64,000 nt of DNA from Rebecca billardiae RCC1528. Its lineage: Eukaryota > Haptophyta. The translations under genes were made by a program, and so were the position numbers. A model generated the notes under the pieces. The model saw only the letters and a list, made by a program, of their open reading frames with translations, was not told the origin of the DNA and made no database searches. Shown one piece after another: positions 10,642-20,900 of this stretch (positions are counted from its first letter, which is position 1; the number at the start of each line of letters is the position of its first letter). The stretch spans positions 1,240,001-1,304,000 of the forward strand of contig OZ251235.1 in NCBI GenBank assembly GCA_965240325.2, in the 5' to 3' direction.

Positions 10642-13600
10642 TCAGTCGTCTGGGATGGGCACCTCCCGCACGCGCACAAAGGCGCGCGTGGTGGCGGGCG
10701 CATCATCAGCTGCCGCGCCGCCACCCGCCGACTCCACCTTCGCGACGCGCTCGGGCCGCGCGCAGCTCGACCACCAGAGGAAGCCGCGCGCGGGCTCGTC
10801 GCCGCGCGCGCGCGCCTGCCGCAGCTCGAGGCACCCCTCGTCAGTGAGCTCGAGCGCGAAGCCGTCCGTGCGCGCCGGGAAGTCGAGCGCGTCGTACTCG
10901 GGGTCGCCCCTCACGTCATACGGCAGCAGCTTGCGCTCCTCGCCGCGCTTGGTCGGCTTGGGCGGGCGGCTCCAGAAGGCGTCGCCGCGCTTGACGACTG
11001 GGCGCGCCGCCGGGTGCGAGGCGAGCGCGCACCAGTGCAGTGTCGGCTGCTTGGCGCACGCGAACGGCGTGTCGCAGCCGAAGCGGATGCACAGGTCGGC
11101 GGTGCGCAGCCGTGTCTCGCCGCCCGGCAGCCTGAGACCGACGTTGAAGCCCGCCGCCGCCGCCGCGGTGTCGTGCTGCACGGCTGTGAGCACCGCGATC
11201 GCGCCGGGCGCGGAGGCGTTGCGCCAGCGGTGCATATCCCGCCACAGGTCACGCAGGTCGAGCTCGCACCCCGGCCGCGGGATCGGCAGGCCGTCCGCGC
11301 CCAGCCGCGCCTTCTCGCAGTCGTAGTTGAGCAGCGGCGCCGCGTGCGGCTTGGCGGCCGAAGCGAGTACGCGCGCAGGGTGCGGGCTGCACCAGCGCGT
11401 GCACGCGGCCTCGTCGTCCGCCGCGGCGAAGCGCGCGCAGCGCGCGCTCGCGCCGAGGTCGAGCACGCACAGCTGCGTGCGGTTGAGGTACGCAGCGAAC
11501 AGGCCGGAGGGCGAGGTGAGCTGCTGCCCCGTGCCGAGGAAGCCATCGTCGCGAACGGTCGAGGCGCGGCGCGCGCCGCCGCCCGCGGCAACCGCACCGC
11601 CGTCGAGCGCGCGCGCGGGCGCCGCGCCGCCCGCGCCGATCGGCCGGTCGTCGACCGCCGCGTGCAGCGCGCCTTCCGTGCCCGCGCCCTCCGCGCCCGC
11701 GGAGCGCGTGCTCCACAGCGCGGTGCCGTTGCTCGCCCACTCGAGGGCGAGCTCGCCCGAGTCGGACACGGAGAGCCGCATGCCGACACTTGCGCGCACG
11801 CGCTGAACAAGCTCACCCAGCGCGATGCGCGCGAGCTTACCCAGTCCGGTGGTCTGGAGCAGCCGCAGCCGCGCGGGCGCGTACGCGCGCGGCGGCAGGA
11901 TGCAGCGGTACCCGCCGTCGCATGCGCACGGCGGGCGCGAGCCGTCGGCGCACAGCTCGAGCGCGCACCAGACGCGATGCAGCGGGGCGTCGGCCGTGCC
12001 GCGCCAGATGCACAATCTTGGCGACCATTGTGAATCGTCCTTCTTGGCAGGCCGCCCCCACGGGTCGCCGAGGGAGAGGTGGTACGGCGCGCGCGGCGAG
12101 CGGAAGCGCGGCGCGCACGCGAGCGCGGGCGCGCAGCCCGACGCGCGCGTCTCGGCGCACCGCCCGCCCTCGTACGCCGCTCTTTCATACGAGCAGAGCT
12201 GGCCGTCGGCCGTGAGCGCTGCGACAACGTTCCCCGAAGGCGAGCGGAGCGCCGCGCCGAGCGCGTCCGTCAGCCGGCCGCCGCCGTGCAGGGAGGCGGC
12301 GGCGCCGCGCGGCGCGGCGCGCACGCCCGTCCAGCGCGGCACGAGCACGCCGCCGCGCGGCGTCGCGCGCGCGAGCGCGTCCGCACTCGGCTCGGCGCCG
12401 AGGCCGAGCGCGGACGCCAGCTCGCCCGGCACGGTTTGGTACGAACCATCAAGCAACTGCGCGCAGTACGTGGCCAGCATGGCGTCGCTCGGGCGGAGGA
12501 GGAGGGTGTGCACGAGGCACGCCTGCGGCCCGGCGACGATGGCGGCGGAGGGCGGGCGCTCCCACTGCGCGGGCTCGGCCGGCGTCGACCACAGCACCTC
12601 CAGCCGCTCGACCCCCGCGGCGGGCGTGTCGACTTCGCACGGCCCGTCGCACGGCGTGGCCGAGTACAGCGCCAAAACGCCGCTCGCATGCAGCGAGAGC
12701 ATGGGCACGGCGCGGCCGGACGGCTCGATCGGCCGCGGCGGGTCGAGCTGGTACAGCGTGCTCGCGCCCGGGTCGGTGGGCCCGTGCCCCGCGCACACCG
12801 AGAGCGTGCCGTTGGCGTGGAGCCACGCGAACGCCCCGGGCGCATCCGCCGGCCGACCCATGGTCGAGCGCGCCGCGTACTGCGCGACACGCTGCCAGTC
12901 GCGCGGGCTGAGCAGGTGCTCCGCGGTCCAGGTGGGCGCGAGCCACGCGTCGTCGTCGTCCGAGCGCGTCGCGCCCGCGCCCCCCGCGCCCTCCGCGCCG
13001 CCCTGCCCCGGCGCGCCGCCCTCCGGCCGGGCAGCGCGCCGCGCGCCCTCCGCGGGCAGCCAGCCCCTGAAGGCTTTGAAGTAGTGATCTCCGAGCAATC
13101 CCGAGATTCCAATCTGCATGGGCAGGTGGTCGAACGCCTCGGTGGAGACGAGCGTGCGCGCGGGCGAGGCCCACGTGCGCTCGGACGCGTGCGACACCCA
13201 CACCTGCGTCTCCTTCACCGCCTCCGCGCGCTGCGCGCGCAAGAACTCGGCGGCGCCGCCGCCGTCCGCGCCGCCGCCGGCCGCCGCGTCGTCCGCGGGC
13301 GAAGCGAACGCGTGAACGCCGAGCACGCGCACGCCAGGCGCGCCGAGCACCGCGTCGGAGAAGGGCGCGACGCCGGTCTTGAGCGCGGTCTCGAGCTCGG
13401 CGGGCGAGCCGAAGCCCAGCGGGTCGAGCTGCCGCGCGTGCAGCTCGGCCGGCGCGAGCGTGCGCTCAACAGCCAGCTCGAGTGCCCGAGCCAGCGCGGA
13501 GTGGCCTGGCGCGACGGCAAAGACGTGAGTCGCGGCCGCGCGCGCGCGCGGCCGCTGCCACGCGCGCGCGGCGTCCTCCGAGGCGAAGTCGGCGTCGAGG

Positions 13601-15498
13601 CCGACGACGAGCGTGTCCTCGGGCGCGATGAGCTGCTCGAGCGAGCGCCGCGGCTCCGTGTCCGACTCGGCGTACACGCCGCCGTGCGCGTGCATCCACG
13701 CGTACTTGAGGACGTCCGCGCGCTCGCCCGCGTTCCGGAGCAGCGGCCATGCTGCCGCGGCGGCCGGGTACTGCCGGCGGAGCAGCGCGAGCGCCTCGGC
13801 GTGCGTGACGAAGGTGTACTCGTAGCACGGGTGCTGCGCGATCCACGTGAGCGCCGAGAGCACCGCCGTCCGCCGCATCTCCGCGAGCCGAGCGCTGGGC
13901 CCAAGCTGAACGATTGCGCGTGGAATGGCGCGCGCCGCGTGTGAGCCACAAGTACTCGGCGCGCCGCCCGAGCGCGCGAGCTTGGACGCCGAGCTGACGC
14001 CGTCGGCGCGGAGCTGCGCGGCGGTGGTGTCGACGAGGCGCTTCGCGTCGCCCAGCGTCGCCTCCGCCCCGCCCAGCTCGCGCAGCAGCGCCGACGCCAC
14101 CTCGAGCTCGCGCGCGCCCGGCGCGAGCGGTGTGCCAAATAGAGCGTAGAGCTGTGCCCACGCGCTGTCTGCGTGGCACTCGCGGATGTCGACGAGCTGC
14201 GAGGTGGGCGTGGTGGTGATGGGGCAGCACTCGAGCTGCGCGGGCGGCGTGGCCTCGAACGCGAACGGCTCGTCCGGCGGCACCTGCCACCGGAACTTCC
14301 ACCCCACCTTCGGGTTCGTCACTTTCTCGCGGATGCGCTTGAAGTCTGAGAAGTCGTAAGCGACCTTGAAGCGAGGCACGAGCAGGATGCGGCCGAGGCC
14401 GAGGGACCAGAGGTCGCGGCAGAAGAGGTCGCACTCGGAGGCGGAGCACTCGAGCGGCACGTTCCGCCGGAAGCGCACGCCGCGCTCCACCACCGCGTCC
14501 GCGCGGAACGCCACCATCCCGTTCCAGCAAGTCGACACTTGGACCGGCCTGTTCTGCTCATACTCTGCAAACGCGGCCGGCTCAAGGAGCTGCGGCTTCT
14601 TGTTCTTCAGGTGGCGGCCCTGCAGGTCGTGCGCGGCCCAGACGTCGTACAGGTCGAGCGAGGAGCCCTGATAGTCCGCCGCGCACACCATGTCCGCGCC
14701 GTACGCCAGCGTCGACGAGAGCACGCCCGCGCGCGCCGCGGGCATATACCCCACCATCTCGACCGCGCCGCGCGCGCAAAAGTAGACATCGTTCAGGTAC
14801 ACGACGTGCGTGTACGCGCCGGGGCCCGCGTCGAGGAGCGGGCGGAGGACCTCGTTGCGCAGCTTGGCGAGGAACGAGATCCGGTCGGTCGTGCGCTTGC
14901 CCGGCCCCGTGTGCAGCCGCCCCGCCACGCCGAGCTCGCGCAGCAGTGCAAAGAGCGCGTGCAGCATCACTGCGGTCTGGTCCGACGAGCCCGACTCGTA
15001 CACGGAGACGAAGACGTTGTCGAGCCGCGCGTTGCCCAGCGTGAGCACGAGCTTGACGAGCTCGCGGTTCCACCACGGCAGCACCTTCGCGTTGTTGTGC
15101 AGCAGCGCCGCGAAGAAGTACGAGTTGGCGCGCGCGGCGCGCAGCTGCTTCTGCAGCCGCTTGTCCTGCACGTCCGGCGCGAACCACGAGGCGCGCATCT
15201 CGGCGTAGCGGTCGACGACCTGGCGGAGCGTGGCGTTGACGCCGAAGCCGAGGTCGGCGTCGTCGCACGACGGCACGTTAGGCACCTCGAGCAGCGAGTC
15301 GTCCACGGTGAGCGCGGGCAGCATGCGCACCATCCGCTCGCCGCTCGTCGTCACCTCGTACCCGGTCGAGCCCTCGGGCAGCGCGACCTTGGCCACGCGC
15401 GGCGGCTGCGTGCACACGATGTAGATCGCGCCGACCACCCAGCACGCGATGCCCGCGCCGAACAGCCGCAGCAGCCGCGTGCCGCGCGCTGCACGCAT
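10642..15498 (-). CDS. Dual glycosyltransferase: GT69 (CAP59/CMT1-like) + GT32 (OCH1-like) with lectin-like C-terminus
   Basis: This 1618-residue type II membrane protein is encoded by one 4.9-kb frame without introns. Residues ~8-30 form a signal anchor (GAGIACWVVGAIYIV) after a short basic tail, the usual Golgi glycosyltransferase topology. Residues ~105-420 match the cryptococcal alpha-1,3-mannosyltransferase family (GT69): FFAALLHNNAKVLPWW, VSVYESGSSDQT, YLNDVYF near 234, and an ADMVCAADYQG region. Residues ~525-720 match the DXD sugar-transferase family (GT32/OCH1-like): ERADVLKYAWMHAHGGVY followed by AESDTEPRRSL, with the DXD-type acidic cluster near 608. The C-terminal ~800 residues contain repeated stretches of bulb-lectin type, for example LSVSDSGELALEWASNGTALWST, and cysteine-rich segments. 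I infer a Golgi enzyme adding two successive, probably mannose-like, sugars to glycoproteins or surface polysaccharide; donor and acceptor are unknown. Confidence 0.8.
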   Translation of the reverse strand: MRAARGTRLLRLFGAGIACWVVGAIYIVCTQPPRVAKVALPEGSTGYEVTTSGERMVRMLPALTVDDSLLEVPNVPSCDDADLGFGVNATLRQVVDRYAEMRASWFAPDVQDKRLQKQLRAARANSYFFAALLHNNAKVLPWWNRELVKLVLTLGNARLDNVFVSVYESGSSDQTAVMLHALFALLRELGVAGRLHTGPGKRTTDRISFLAKLRNEVLRPLLDAGPGAYTHVVYLNDVYFCARGAVEMVGYMPAARAGVLSSTLAYGADMVCAADYQGSSLDLYDVWAAHDLQGRHLKNKKPQLLEPAAFAEYEQNRPVQVSTCWNGMVAFRADAVVERGVRFRRNVPLECSASECDLFCRDLWSLGLGRILLVPRFKVAYDFSDFKRIREKVTNPKVGWKFRWQVPPDEPFAFEATPPAQLECCPITTTPTSQLVDIRECHADSAWAQLYALFGTPLAPGARELEVASALLRELGGAEATLGDAKRLVDTTAAQLRADGVSSASKLARSGGAPSTCGSHAARAIPRAIVQLGPSARLAEMRRTAVLSALTWIAQHPCYEYTFVTHAEALALLRRQYPAAAAAWPLLRNAGERADVLKYAWMHAHGGVYAESDTEPRRSLEQLIAPEDTLVVGLDADFASEDAARAWQRPRARAAATHVFAVAPGHSALARALELAVERTLAPAELHARQLDPLGFGSPAELETALKTGVAPFSDAVLGAPGVRVLGVHAFASPADDAAAGGGADGGGAAEFLRAQRAEAVKETQVWVSHASERTWASPARTLVSTEAFDHLPMQIGISGLLGDHYFKAFRGWLPAEGARRAARPEGGAPGQGGAEGAGGAGATRSDDDDAWLAPTWTAEHLLSPRDWQRVAQYAARSTMGRPADAPGAFAWLHANGTLSVCAGHGPTDPGASTLYQLDPPRPIEPSGRAVPMLSLHASGVLALYSATPCDGPCEVDTPAAGVERLEVLWSTPAEPAQWERPPSAAIVAGPQACLVHTLLLRPSDAMLATYCAQLLDGSYQTVPGELASALGLGAEPSADALARATPRGGVLVPRWTGVRAAPRGAAASLHGGGRLTDALGAALRSPSGNVVAALTADGQLCSYERAAYEGGRCAETRASGCAPALACAPRFRSPRAPYHLSLGDPWGRPAKKDDSQWSPRLCIWRGTADAPLHRVWCALELCADGSRPPCACDGGYRCILPPRAYAPARLRLLQTTGLGKLARIALGELVQRVRASVGMRLSVSDSGELALEWASNGTALWSTRSAGAEGAGTEGALHAAVDDRPIGAGGAAPARALDGGAVAAGGGARRASTVRDDGFLGTGQQLTSPSGLFAAYLNRTQLCVLDLGASARCARFAAADDEAACTRWCSPHPARVLASAAKPHAAPLLNYDCEKARLGADGLPIPRPGCELDLRDLWRDMHRWRNASAPGAIAVLTAVQHDTAAAAAGFNVGLRLPGGETRLRTADLCIRFGCDTPFACAKQPTLHWCALASHPAARPVVKRGDAFWSRPPKPTKRGEERKLLPYDVRGDPEYDALDFPARTDGFALELTDEGCLELRQARARGDEPARGFLWWSSCARPERVAKVESAGGGAAADDAPATTRAFVRVREVPIPDD

Positions 15499-15693
15499 GG
15501 CGACACACCGCTCGGCACCGATCTCGGCGCCGCTCGGAGCCGTGTCAGCGTGTGGTGACGATGGCAGTCGCTCGCGTGCGCGCGCGGGCCACTAAAATAT
15601 TGATTTCGGGCGGGGCGCGGCGTCCAATATTCCGCCGCTCGAGCGTACGACGCGTTCTACTAGCCGACCACGGCCGTCCGCTGCGGAGCCCCC

Positions 15694-15752
15694 CGTCTAC
15701 GTCGATCTCGCCTGCCTGAGCTGTGTGCGTCTCTTATTCTTAGTAAACTGTA
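15694..15752 (+). repeat. Dispersed ~49-bp motif, copy A (left inverted arm)
   Basis: The core reads CCTGAGCTGTGTGCGTCTCT followed by TATTCTTAGTAAACTGTA. The same core recurs at 17042-17090 (minus), 33285-33328 (plus), 34007-34046 (minus), 34369-34415 (plus) and 54133-54172 (plus). Confidence 0.95.
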
Positions 15753-15963
15753 ATCTCGCCGTCACACTGTGACTCAGGAGATCACACACCCTGCTTGACA
15801 CTGCTCAATCCTGCTGAACCCACCAGGCCGTCGTCGGAGACGATCTTGCGCAGCATTCTGATCTTGGCGCTTCGTCGGCACGGCGCGGCACTGACCGTCA
15901 CCCGGTGTGGCGTGTTACTGCTCGTCGACCCAGGCGCACAGCCCAGACAGAGGCCCACTCGGC

Positions 15964-16821
15964 TCAGTGCATCTTGCCCGGCGCGTCCGGGCGGCGCTGC
16001 CCGCCCGGCTGCGGGTGCTTGAGCGTGCCAAACGCCCAGTCCCAGATAGGTGTGTAGAAGCCGTAGTTGTAGCTGTTTTCACGCCCGCCGCACTGGTGGT
16101 GCACCTCGTGGTACTCGGGGCCCATCAGCCACCTCGAGCCGAGCGGGGGGCCGCCGTGGATGTACATGGTCCACACCGCGGTGGCGGCGCTGTAGAACCC
16201 GACGAACGCCTTGGGCGCGGGGCAGAGCAGCTGGACGTACACGATGGGCAGCGACTGCAGCAACCCGTCCACGCCGCTGAAGTTGTACCCGCTCCAGAAG
16301 GTCATCTCGTCGGCGCGCTTCGACTCGTGGTGGATGTGGTGGTTGATGAGGCCCTTGAGCCACGGCACGTGATGCAGGAGCACCATGTGGTTCAGGTACG
16401 TGAACAGCTCGGCGAGGAGGAACCACAGGACGGAGAGCGCGACCGCTGCCGGCCAGCCTCCGCATGCAGCGACGTCCTCGCGCACAGCGGAGACGTTGTG
16501 GATGCGCAGCTGCTCAGAAAGGAAGCCGACGACGTTGAGGATCGGAAACGCCGCCTCGGCCTCGAGTATATGCTTCCAGACCGTCCGCCTACCCACGCGG
16601 TTGCACGCGAGCTTCGGCGAGAAGGATCGGGCTGCAGCGCTCAGCAACACGCCCACCGTGTAGAAGAGCACGTGCAGCATCACGTACCAGTAGAGGTAGA
16701 CCATCAGCCAGCCGCTCAACATGCTTTCCGTCGTGCCACCGCCGCCCATCATCCAGTCGACCGTGGCTCGACCCACGCCGAGCGCGCGCAGCACGGGCGG
16801 CACCACCTCGGTCGCGCCCAT
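15964..16821 (-). CDS. Fatty acid hydroxylase/sterol desaturase superfamily enzyme
   Basis: This 285-residue membrane di-iron enzyme starts at the ATG at 16821. An in-frame ATG at 17058 also exists, but its first residues come from the dispersed repeat copy B and the extra 79 residues look non-coding. All three histidine clusters of the superfamily are present: H145..H150-H151, HHIHH at 161-165, and HEVHH at 238-242. Hydrophobic helices lie around residues 35-60, 95-105, 125-150 and 185-220. The family uses O2 and cytochrome b5-type electrons in the endoplasmic reticulum to hydroxylate or desaturate sterols, fatty acids or sphingoid bases. The sequence does not allow me to choose among C-5 sterol desaturase, C-4 methyl oxidase and lipid hydroxylase. 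The gene sits alone between inward-pointing copies A and B of the dispersed motif; copy B is 221 bp upstream in the coding orientation. Confidence 0.8.
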   Translation of the reverse strand: MGATEVVPPVLRALGVGRATVDWMMGGGGTTESMLSGWLMVYLYWYVMLHVLFYTVGVLLSAAARSFSPKLACNRVGRRTVWKHILEAEAAFPILNVVGFLSEQLRIHNVSAVREDVAACGGWPAAVALSVLWFLLAELFTYLNHMVLLHHVPWLKGLINHHIHHESKRADEMTFWSGYNFSGVDGLLQSLPIVYVQLLCPAPKAFVGFYSAATAVWTMYIHGGPPLGSRWLMGPEYHEVHHQCGGRENSYNYGFYTPIWDWAFGTLKHPQPGGQRRPDAPGKMH

Positions 16822-17041
16822 GGCGGCGGTCGCGCTTGACGGCTCGCGGTCCTCGACGAGGAACAGGGAAAGCAGTGAAGTTGCCAGGAAGTGGCGCTGT
16901 GCAAGTGTGCATGCCAGGTTGGTTGGCCCGCCAGCTTGGCAGGCTGCACTTTGGTCTGTGGTGCGCGTGCCGTCGCTGGAGATGTGAACTCGAGCTTGCT
17001 CGGCTGACGGCTGAGAGGGGGCCGGGCAGCGTGTCTTCGAG

Positions 17042-17100
17042 TACAGTTTACTAAGCATAAGAGACGCACACAGCTCAGGCAGGCGAGATCACAGTAGACG
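17042..17100 (-). repeat. Dispersed ~49-bp motif, copy B (right inverted arm)
   Basis: This is the reverse complement of copy A. One base differs in the core (TTATGCTTAG in place of TTATTCTTAG). It lies upstream of the hydroxylase gene in coding orientation. The T-rich tract ending in CTTAG resembles a 3' splice site, so a 5'-UTR intron end is one possible reading. Confidence 0.9.
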
Positions 17101-17767
17101 CAGACGACTCAGCGACAGCAGTCAGCTGTCGCGCCGGACAGCGCTGTGCTGCGGGCGATATTAATTAAGTACATTAGTATCATCATCGTCAGACGTCTGA
17201 CGACGACATGATATGACGACGATATGATGAAAAATGGGACATGTGACGATGATGCCTGATAATGGGCCCAGCAGTGACTCCGCCGCTGCTCCGGCGGTCC
17301 CTGGTCCAGGGGTCCGGGCGCGGACGACGGACAGACTGTCGACTCTGATATGATCCCGATGACGCCAACTACTTGAAACAGTAGTCGTATACCAGCAGTT
17401 GACAGGTTGTCTAACTAATTCTGACCGCACAGCCACCCCGTCCCCGGGGCCGCCACACGTATTATAAGCAGTACGCGTAATGATGACTGCTCCGTCACGA
17501 CGACGAATATATACCGATATAGTGTGTCCCGCGTTGACCTTGGTCCTTGCGTACGCGCAACCAACGGCCTGGACGATGCGGCAGGCCGGCATACTTACTG
17601 CTACTGCTTATTTATTAATGCAGACACGCGCTGAGCTCCTTGGGATTTTCTCGTCGTCGTATAGAACTACTACATGTAAATGTTGCAGGCTCCCACAGTA
17701 GGATGCAGTGGGGCACCGAGTCGCAGGCAGCGACCAGAAGTGAGAAGGCTAGAGAGCCAGAGAGAGC

Positions 17768-17800
<33 letters not shown>

Positions 17801-17977
17801 ACATATGATATGAGAATGATGATGATGCGCGGACGAGATAGCACGTCGTCTTGCTGTGAATCGTCGTCCCAGCATGATGGCTGACGAGACGATGCTGATG
17901 TCGATGTGAGGTGCTTGCCGCTCTGGCGACGGCCTGACAGGTGAGGCTCGACGGCGCGGCAGCATGCAGGCTCCGGC
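17101..17977. other. Intergenic region with (GA)n microsatellite
   Basis: Lower-GC DNA with ATGATG-rich words. A GA-repeat run lies at about 17763-17799. No supported gene was seen. Confidence 0.6.
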
Positions 17978-20900
17978 TCAGAGCATGGAAGGCGCCGGCG
18001 TCGCCGCCCCGTCGGAGGGTGCGGCGGCCGCCGACCTCGTGGCCACTACCGCCACGACGACGACGAGGCCCACGCAGCCCGCGAGGGCGAGCAGCCGCGC
18101 CCCCCGCCAGCGCAGCGCGGCGGCGGCGGCGGCGACAGGCGCGTCGCCCGCCTCGCGCACCGACACGGGCGCCTCCGGGGGCACGACCTCCAGCTCGAGC
18201 TCGGCGAGCGGGGTGCGCGAGCGCGCGCGCAGCAGCCGGAGCGTGTACCGCCCTTCCTCGGCGGGCGCCTGGCCGAGCGTGATCCGGCCGCGCGCAAAGC
18301 CAGCCGACAGCCTCCACGCGGTCTTCCAGAAGCGCGTCTCCCCTGCCTGGAAGAGCCCAATCCAGTCGCCCCCGACCGACGGCGCGCGGCCAAAGTCGAC
18401 CGTCCAGCCCTGGGCGACGTGGGCGCCCGCGACCAGCTGCGTGGGGCCGTCGATGCCTGGAGGCGTGCCGCTGTCCGCGGGCGGCGGCGGCGGCGGCGGC
18501 GAGGACGTGACGCCGCCGGCCGGCGACGGCGGCGCGGTCCCGCCGCCAATCACGAGACTCAATCTCGTCGCGATCTCGTCGTACGTGCCGCAGCACATCA
18601 GCGCCAGGTCGTACACGCCCGGCTCGCTCCCGGACCACACGTAGAGCCCGCCGCGCCGGTAGTTGACGTGCGGATTGTACGAGCGCATCCAGGGCGAGCT
18701 CGGGTGGAAGAGGCCCAGCCAGTCGCCGGCCTCGGGGCTGCCGGTGCCGTAGTCGTAGTCCACGCGGATCCAGCTGTTGAGCGGGAGCGCGCCCTGCGCC
18801 ACGGAGAGCGTGGCGCGGCGCAGCGGGGGCGGGGCGTGCGGCGGCGACGGCGGCGGCGGCGGCGACGGCGGCGGCGGCAGCGGCGCCGGGCTCGGATGCG
18901 GCCGGCCCGCCATCGGCGGAGGCGACGGCGGCGGCGGTGAGAGCGGGACCACCTCCACACGCAGCTGGGCCAGCGCTGTCGTCGAGCGCGCACGCAGCAG
19001 CTTGAGTGTGTACTCCCCAGCCTGGGCGGGGGCCCGGTGCAGCCCGACCTTGCCGTACATGTGGTGCTGCTCGAGCGCCCACGAGTACTTCCACGAGCGC
19101 GACTCGCCCGGCGCGAACAGCGCCATCCAATCGCCGTCATGCCGCGGCAGGTGCCCAAAGTCGTAGCCAAAGCTGGCGCCCGCGCCGCCGGCAGTCAGAA
19201 CCGACGGGCCGCTCAGTGACGGCGGGATGGCGCCCAGCACGGGCGGCGGCGGCGGCGGCGGCGAGGGCGCGCCCCCGGCCGGCGGCGACGGCGGGGCGGG
19301 CGCGTCGCCCACCAAGACGCGCACGCCGCGCGCGATCTCGTCGCTCGAGTCGCAGCACAGCAGCCGCAGCTCATAAACGCCCGGCTTGTCGCCTGACCAC
19401 ACGGTCAGCCAGCCGCGCTGCCACCTCACGTGCGCATTGAACGAGGACGCCCAGGGCGAGCCCGGGGCGAAGCGGCCGAGCCAGTCGCCGGCCTCGGGCT
19501 GGCCGGTGCCGTAGTCGTAGTCCACGCGGATCCAGCTGTTGAGCGGGAACGCGCCCTGCGCCACGGAGAGGGTGGCGCGCGGCGGCGGCAACGGCGAGGG
19601 CGAGCTGGCGGGCGGCGCCGCCGAGTCGACGCCGCCCCCGGGAACGGCGACGATCTCGAAGGGCGGCGACGCGGCGAGCTGGGTGAGGCCCGAGCAGCAC
19701 AGCAGCACCGCCGAGTACGAGCCCGGCGGCAGATGCGCCGCGGCGTATGACACCTCCCCCGTGTCGCGGCTGCCGAGCCGGCGGCGGGTACCAGGCACGG
19801 GCCGCGCGCCGTCGCCCGCGCCCGCGCTCACGAGCGCGACGGCGTTGTCGAAACCGTCGAGGTAACGGTCGTTGGCGAAGGTGACGCGCAGCGGCCCGCC
19901 GCTTGGGACGGCGGAGGCGTTCGCGTCCACTCGCGCCGTGAAGGGCGTGGCCGCCTCCGCCGCCTCGCCCAGCGCGTACGTGGCCCATGGCGCCACGCCC
20001 GACTCCTGCGCGAGCGCACCCACGGCACAATCGGCATACGCTCGACAGGTGGTCTTGCCCCAGTGCGCGGAGGCGAACGTGGCGCCGTGCGCCTCGGCGA
20101 AGTGCAGGCACGCGGCGAGGTCGCGAAGCGTCGTGTCCTCCGCGAGCGGCGCGCCGGCGCAGTGCCCCGCGCCCTGCAGCGCCCACCGCGCCTTCACCGG
20201 GTCCGGGCTGTGCATGCGCGGCCGGAACTGTCGCGCTTGGTCTGCCATGCGCGCCGCCTGCCCGCGCGTGAAGTGCGTCGTGCACGTCCAGTCGCTCGTG
20301 TAGCTCATGACTGCGCCAACGGCGCGGCGCGCGGGGCAAGGGTAGGCGCAGCCGATCAGCGCGGGGGCCCGGAGAGGCGCGGCAGCCGGCGGGCGGCACC
20401 CGAGCACGCCGCTCGCGCGCGCCGCGCGCGTGCGCGCGGCGCGCCAGGCGGCGGCTCACTGTTGCGAAGATCATCGGCGCCAGGGAGTGTCGGGCACGAG
20501 TCGTGCGACGCCTCGCAGTGCGACGCGTGCTGCGCGGGGTCGACCGCGGGCGTGTCCTCCACCAGGTCGTTCTCCTCCTCGCACCCGCCCTCGAACGTGT
20601 GCCGCAGCCCCATGGCGTGCCCCAGCTCGTGAGCGAGCACGCTGCCATACACGGAGTTGTCAGAGCCCGCCGCCCACCACGACGCGCGCGAGGAGATGCT
20701 GGCGTTGAACATGGGCGCCGCGAGGTACATGTTGATGCAGTGCTGCTGGGTGGCCATCGGGTACGTCGCGAAGCCCGACGCGCCGTCGATGGCGCCGCAC
20801 ACGTACACGTTCACGTACTCCGCAGGGTCGAAGCCGTACCGCTGACCGACGGCACACTGCTCCGCCCACGTGATCGAGCCGGACGAGCAGCGGGCAAAGC

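Larger units (their letters stand above)
15694..17100. mobile_element. Inverted-repeat-bounded unit enclosing the hydroxylase gene
   Basis: Two ~59-bp inverted copies of one sequence bound this 1.4-kb segment: 15694-15752 on plus and 17042-17100 on minus. They share GATCTCGCCTGCCTGAGC through TTAGTAAACTGTA with a single base change in 49. Both arms point inward, like terminal inverted repeats. The segment holds only the fatty-acid-hydroxylase-like gene. No transposase and no clear target-site duplication are visible, so it may be a captured gene in a non-autonomous element or simply a gene with a shared regulatory repeat on both sides. Confidence 0.5.

Noticed and set aside
10597-12033. 478-codon plus-strand frame (and others) antisense to the glycosyltransferase gene
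   Set aside because: It is a shadow of high-GC codons; its peptide is Arg/Ala/Gly-rich with no motif, while the minus strand carries clear GT69 and GT32 motifs.
16822-17058. 79-residue N-terminal extension of the hydroxylase from the ATG at 17058
   Set aside because: Its first residues are translated from dispersed motif copy B and the rest has no domain or targeting character. The ATG at 16821 gives the usual length.
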